A stretch of DNA of 64,000 nucleotides from Phalacrocorax aristotelis (lineage: Eukaryota > Chordata > Aves > Suliformes > Phalacrocoracidae), in assembly GCF_949628215.1 (NCBI RefSeq), contig NC_134310.1, positions 11,173,401-11,237,400 of the forward strand, read 5' to 3'. Both the position numbers and the translations under genes were made by a program. This document shows positions 59,803-64,000 of this stretch, in pieces; position 1 is the first letter of the stretch, and every line of letters starts with the position of its first letter. The notes under the pieces were generated by a model. The model searched no databases, was not told the origin of the DNA, and saw only the letters and a list, made by a program, of their open reading frames with translations.

Positions 59803-60910
59803 AAAGATTATTATTGTGTGGGGTTTTACCTAGACATTTAATGAACTAGTGTACAAAATGTCTGACATCTACCCATTTTTATTTCTTATGGGAGGGAAGT
59901 AATGCTGTTTCATATTCTTTACTCACTTCCTAATTATTTCCATATTATATTAAAGAGAGTAAAAGTAGTTTATAAAGCTCTCTACGGTTTGGGCACTGTC
60001 TGTTTTTACAAAGAAGGATGATGTTGAAGCAGTGGAAGCTGAGGAAACAGAGGTTTGATTGATTCTTTACCTGTTATAAGGCCTTAGTGACTTTGGGTTA
60101 TGGATAGCTCAGTCTTGCTGGGCCTCAATTCACTACTGATAATAGAAGAGTAAAACTCCTCTGTCTGACAGGAGTACTTTTATATCTATACAAAGATCTT
60201 AGAGGCACCCTGATTTTACTTTGATTAATGCTTTATAAATGCGTATGTAACTAATTTCAATAGCAGAGAGTTTCCCTGTTATGCTCTCTCCTGACACTTG
60301 AGAAACAAAAAAATACATCAACTAACATACTTCATTTCTTGGTATTCATGGTTTATGGATAACAGCAAATTCCTTCCCCCTTTTTTTTAATAGCACTTGG
60401 TCCAGAAAATAAGTTTTCCTTCTACTCTTATAGAGTCAAGGTCAGCTAACCCTGACAGCACACTATAAGCTCTATATATTTGCCAAAAAGGATGGAGGTG
60501 AAGGATATGTTATTTGGGTAGAGAAGGTAGCTTTTCTGGATGATAGGAAACTACTGTCACCAACCTTACTTTTGTTTGCTAACTGTGGATTATATTGACA
60601 AAAAAGTAATAAAAACATTTTATAAGATAATAAAAGTCCCCTTTTATTGGCAAGCAAGCTCATACTTCAACTACGTCCTCGGTGAAGGCACTAAAGGGGT
60701 TTCTCCTCTGCTTAACACCTATTTTCACTACATTTGAAGGAAGTTTGTATCTTCAGTAAGAAATTCACTTGAAACTGGCTAATGGGCTCAGAGATATTAT
60801 GAGCCATATAAACAGAAAGACAGGTGGACAGATAGCATGGCAACATGCATTTTGTTTCCTCAGAAAGACAGGATAAAAACTTAACTGAACAATGCTACTG
60901 AGTAACAGTA
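59803..60910. other. intergenic, no feature seen
   Basis: AT-rich unique sequence; no transposon or exon recognised. Confidence 0.45.
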
Positions 60911-61518
60911 TTGTATTGGGTGTATGTAGCAAGGTTGAGGGGGGGTGGGGCTGCAGCAGTGGCCTCTGTGAAAAGAAGTCAGGAGCTGCCCTGCACTGGA
61001 CACAGCTGAGTCTACAATAGACCCACTGCAGGCCAAAGATGAGCCACAGTTTGATATTTTCTGAAGGAATTGTGGCCCATGGAGAATCCATGCTGGAGCA
61101 GATTTTTCCTAGCTGGATTGCAGCCCATGGAGAGGACCCACACTGGAGAAAACTGTGAGGAGGAAGAAGTGGCAGAGAGGAACTGTTATGTACTGACCAT
61201 AATCCCCCACCTCCCATCCCCCCTGCACTGCGGGGTGGGTAGAGGAGTTGGGAATGAAGTTGAGCCTGGGAAAGGGACGGTGGGGGGAAGGTGGTGTTTT
61301 AATTTTTTTTTGGTTGTTTTTCACTATCCAAATCTATTTTATCTGGCAATAAATTAATTTTCTCCAAGTCAAGTCTGTTTTGCCTGTGATGGTATCTGGT
61401 AAGCAATCTCCTGGTCTTTGTCTCAACCCACAAGCTTTTTCATCCTATTTTCTCCCCCTGTGCTGTTGAGGAGGAGGAGGGAGAGAGCAGCTGGGTGAGA
61501 GTTCTGCTGCTCACCACA
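60911..61518 (+). mobile_element. solo LTR, family L4
   Basis: TTGTATTGGGTGTATGTAGC to GCTCACCACA, flanked by CAGTA on both sides (60906-60910 and 61519-61523). AATAAA near 61350; contains the CCATGGAGA..CACTGGAG modules seen at 12186-13228 in fewer copies. Confidence 0.8.
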
Positions 61519-61523
61519 CAGTA

Positions 61524-62928
61524 GCAAAGGCAGGTGATAACTTTAATGGCATGCAGAGCCTCACAAACAGAAAAGACTAGTTTAATGTCTGAGTCCTGAA
61601 AATCCCAGTAAACAACCCTTGATTTGTTTTGTTATCTGTTGAGTTGTTCAGATCCCCTCAAGACACAAGCATTTTGACAACTACAAAAAACAAGATGAAG
61701 ATGAATGCATGACTAGACAGATTGAGACTGGACAATGACTGCTGAGTTCTCAGTGTCAAGGAGTGCTCTTGGCTTGTATTTCAATGGATGATGCTCTGAC
61801 ATTCAAAACAGGTATTACAAATAAGCATATACCTAAAGGCATACTATTTTGCCACTGGCTTTCTTATACTTCTCTGAAATAAGTCATGTTACCAAATGTT
61901 TGAATTCCTTTAAGGGACTTTGAAAGGAAACTGGATTCCTGTTTCTTGCACTGAATCTATATTGAAGTCCTACACTCTTCTTATTTTTCTTTACTTGTTT
62001 TTTTTCCCCTGGTTGTTTTCAGGGCCCAGGAAGTATCTTTTTTTCTGCATTGTTGCAAAATTTGACTTCTTGGGCTTGGGGGTTTTGAAAGAGAGATATG
62101 TGAAATGGCATTGGTGGGAGGGAATTTTCTTTTATTCCTGTGAAGCATAGGACTAGAAGAAGGATGCAAGATAGGGTGCAAAAGTGCATTAAAATATTCC
62201 TCAGATACCCAATTTGTAGTTTTTCCCATGCACTTTGGGTTGAACCAGTTACCAACAATTTGTCCAGGAAGAAACTTTCCCCAAAACAGACTTACAGAGA
62301 CTATTGAGGTTGTTTAGTTTTTTAACTCCTCTATAACAGAGGAAGTAGTCCACTCTGCCCAACTCTACTATATTGGCAATAGACTGGAGCCCTCCTCCTC
62401 TCTCCCAGTGATGATATTGTAAGTGTGACTTTTGATCCTTTACATAAGATTTAGATATGTCAAAGGGTGACAGAGAAAGGCCCATGCACCATGGACCAGT
62501 TTTTATTTCATATCCACTGCACAGTGACCTGAGCAGTCTCTTGCACCTCTCTGTGAGGGAATGTGTGTGCAGCAGCAGGTTCATTCAAAAAACTTGTGCT
62601 GACCCTGTTTCCTCGAGGAGATACAGAGCTGCCTGTGGCATGGCTGCTTCTTTCCTGGCAGGGAGAAATAAGACTCAACAAGATTCCTCCAGATGGAAAG
62701 TTGGGAAGTTGATTAAAAACACACATATGAATGCATACAAAAGTTACTCATGAAGTAATTTTACATTTCCCTAAACTTGTGCTTTCTTGTATTGGGTGGA
62801 GAGAAGGCCTGCTAGCTTTACAGAAGAGTCGGCTGGAGGTTTTGGAGCATCTGAGCGAGCTGCTTGGCCTGCACCAGGTTTACAAGTGTTGCACACCCCT
62901 CAGAACCTCACTCTGATTAGCCGAGCCC
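61524..62928. other. intergenic, no feature seen
   Basis: Unique-looking sequence; no exon or repeat recognised. Confidence 0.45.
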
Positions 62929-63813
62929 TTGCCAGTGACATCGGCCAGCTCACTTTTCATTAGCCAGCTGGTTGCTGGGACTGTAGGACTTCTAGTGAGA
63001 CACTTAACCCCCTCAGTGCCGGCGGCCCCCCACAGCCTGCCGGCAGGACCGCACACCCCTCATGTAGGAGGGTGCGGGGTCAGTGGTGCGAACCGAGCCT
63101 CGGGGAGGCTGCAACGCGGGAGCCATGAGGACGACATAAATCCCCCCCCTCGCTCCCCTCGCATCATTGCCCTTTTAAACAGGCGCGCCAAGGCACCCAG
63201 AGTAGCATGCAGTCTGGGGAGAGAGCACAGGGATTGGTGGACACACCCTCCATGCAAAAAAGCTCATCTGAGTGAAAGAGGCAAGAAGGTAAACACAATT
63301 GACTTGTGCTGTCTGTTGGCCGATGGGGGGGGGGGCTCCGAATCTACGGTGATGGGATTTGGCGTGGCCGTTCCTGATCAGGAGTGCGCGGGGCAGCCAG
63401 CAGTTTCCTCTCTACTAGCAGCCACGCCTCGGCATCCACCGCTGTCACCAGACCCAGGCCGACGAAACGCTGTTCCTCAGCACTGCCCTCCATCTACTGA
63501 ATATTGCCTGGGGGGTGTGGGTGTGTGTGTGAAAGACGAGCCCTGGGGGCAATTTGAAATTTTTCCCCCCCCTCACATTTTCTTTTATTAAATATCCCCC
63601 AGTGAACTACTCGAGGTTGGCTCCAGTAGCTGTGTCTGAGCCTCATTCCAGCAGCACGCTGCCCAATATTGGACTGACCCTCCAGCAGCTGGCGGACCAT
63701 GGCTTGTAGCACCTGGCGCTACAGCGCGGCAGGCCCCAAGGGACTGTATTGAGGTGCCCTGCGCCACCCAGGGACGGGACTGTGCACAGCAGCAGTGGGG
63801 CTGCTCCCATACC
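62929..63813 (+). promoter_or_regulatory. GC-rich region upstream of the KLF9-like sequence
   Basis: CpGs cluster at 63015-63200 (GCCGGCGGCC, GCGCGCC, GCAACGCGGG) and a TTTTAAA lies at 63172. It could be the original promoter/5' UTR of the KLF9-like gene. If so, the copy is genomic and not a processed retrocopy. This is inference from position and composition. Confidence 0.4.
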
Positions 63814-64000
63814 ATGTCTGCCATTGCCTACATGGACTTCATGGCTGCCCAGTGCCTGGTGTCCATCTCCAACTGCTCTGCTGTGTCTGAGGTGGCATGG
63901 CTGAAAGTGCCAGGCAAGATGCAGGTGGGAAAGGAGCTGTGTGACCCTCGTGATGCTTGGATGGACTACTGCACCTTGGTAACCATCACCAAGAGCCTCG
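63814..64000 (+). CDS. KLF9: KLF9-like coding sequence, 5' part (runs off the window)
   Basis: Open frame from ATG at 63814 to the window end, 62 codons. It begins MSAIAYMDFMAAQCLVSISN and contains DYCTLVTITKSL. Vertebrate KLF9 (BTEB1), a GC-box-binding zinc-finger transcription factor, has the same start (MSAxAYMDFxAAQCLVSISN) and DYCTLVTIAKSL. Between these blocks the window sequence is diverged, with Cys and Met at positions where KLF9 proteins have Arg or Ala/Lys, partly explained by CpG loss. The zinc fingers lie outside the window. It may be a diverged W-linked copy, a pseudogene or a paralogue; no stop is seen so far. Confidence 0.7.
   Translation, partial: MSAIAYMDFMAAQCLVSISNCSAVSEVAWLKVPGKMQVGKELCDPRDAWMDYCTLVTITKSL

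Noticed and set aside
62929..63591. 220-codon open frame upstream of the KLF9-like sequence
   Set aside because: Low-complexity Pro/Arg/Ser composition in GC-rich DNA, no known motif; more likely promoter or 5' UTR.

Overview
The window is bird nuclear DNA. It contains chicken-repeat-1 (CR1) LINE copies with (ATTCTATG)-type 3' tails, many LTR retrotransposons of ERVL-like and class I type, and host exons with vertebrate splice sites. Roughly two thirds of it is transposon. No complete intact gene is present: the host genes are partial and every retroviral reading frame is broken.

Host genes. Three coding exons on the minus strand (40462-40533, 17118-17194, 13499-13637) encode residues 1 to about 96 of PSIP1 (LEDGF/p75), including the whole PWWP domain. 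They have GT/AG junctions and matching phases. The putative PSIP1 promoter is the CpG-bearing segment at about 40560-41660; the gene runs leftward out of the window. At the right edge (63814-64000, plus) is the start of a KLF9-like coding sequence. To my knowledge both genes are on chromosome Z in chicken. With this transposon load the window could be Z or, more likely, the W copy; the sequence alone does not decide.

Layout. 1-12010: a class I ERV (plus; gag then pol) broken by two purine-rich tracts, a short non-autonomous LTR element (1814-3600) and a full-length ERVL-like provirus, ERV-A (minus, 4388-10857). 12186-18450: an LTR with internal repeats, PSIP1 exons, and two other LTR-like sequences. 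18449-36677: a transposon nest inside the first PSIP1 coding intron, with CR1 copies, nested solo LTRs with perfect 5-bp target duplications, a second non-autonomous element (21843-23815), ERVL-like pol ERV-D (plus) and gag-pol ERV-C (minus). 36678-43700: mostly unique DNA with one solo LTR, the first PSIP1 coding exon and the promoter. 43700-51325: LTRs and a class I ERV (minus) with env and integrase remains. 51465-59802: a second copy of the segment 1-6553 (offset about 52.77 kb), starting with the class I LTR and gag, and ending in an LTR joined in inverted orientation. 59803-64000: unique DNA, one more LTR, a GC-rich region and the KLF9-like sequence.

The ERVL-like elements (ERV-A, ERV-C, ERV-D and the non-autonomous elements) form one related group. 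They have TGT...ACA LTR ends, 5-bp target duplications and no env, and where a primer binding site is visible it is tRNA-Lys(1,2)-like, placed 7-10 nt from the LTR. Their Gag begins with several hydrophobic segments. The non-autonomous elements replace gag-pol with tandem repeats of about 50 bp. The most notable structural points are the duplicated segment with a sharp change in divergence inside an LTR, the membrane-like Gag N-terminus, and three unrelated-looking LTRs that each carry a splice-donor motif between TATA box and poly(A) signal.
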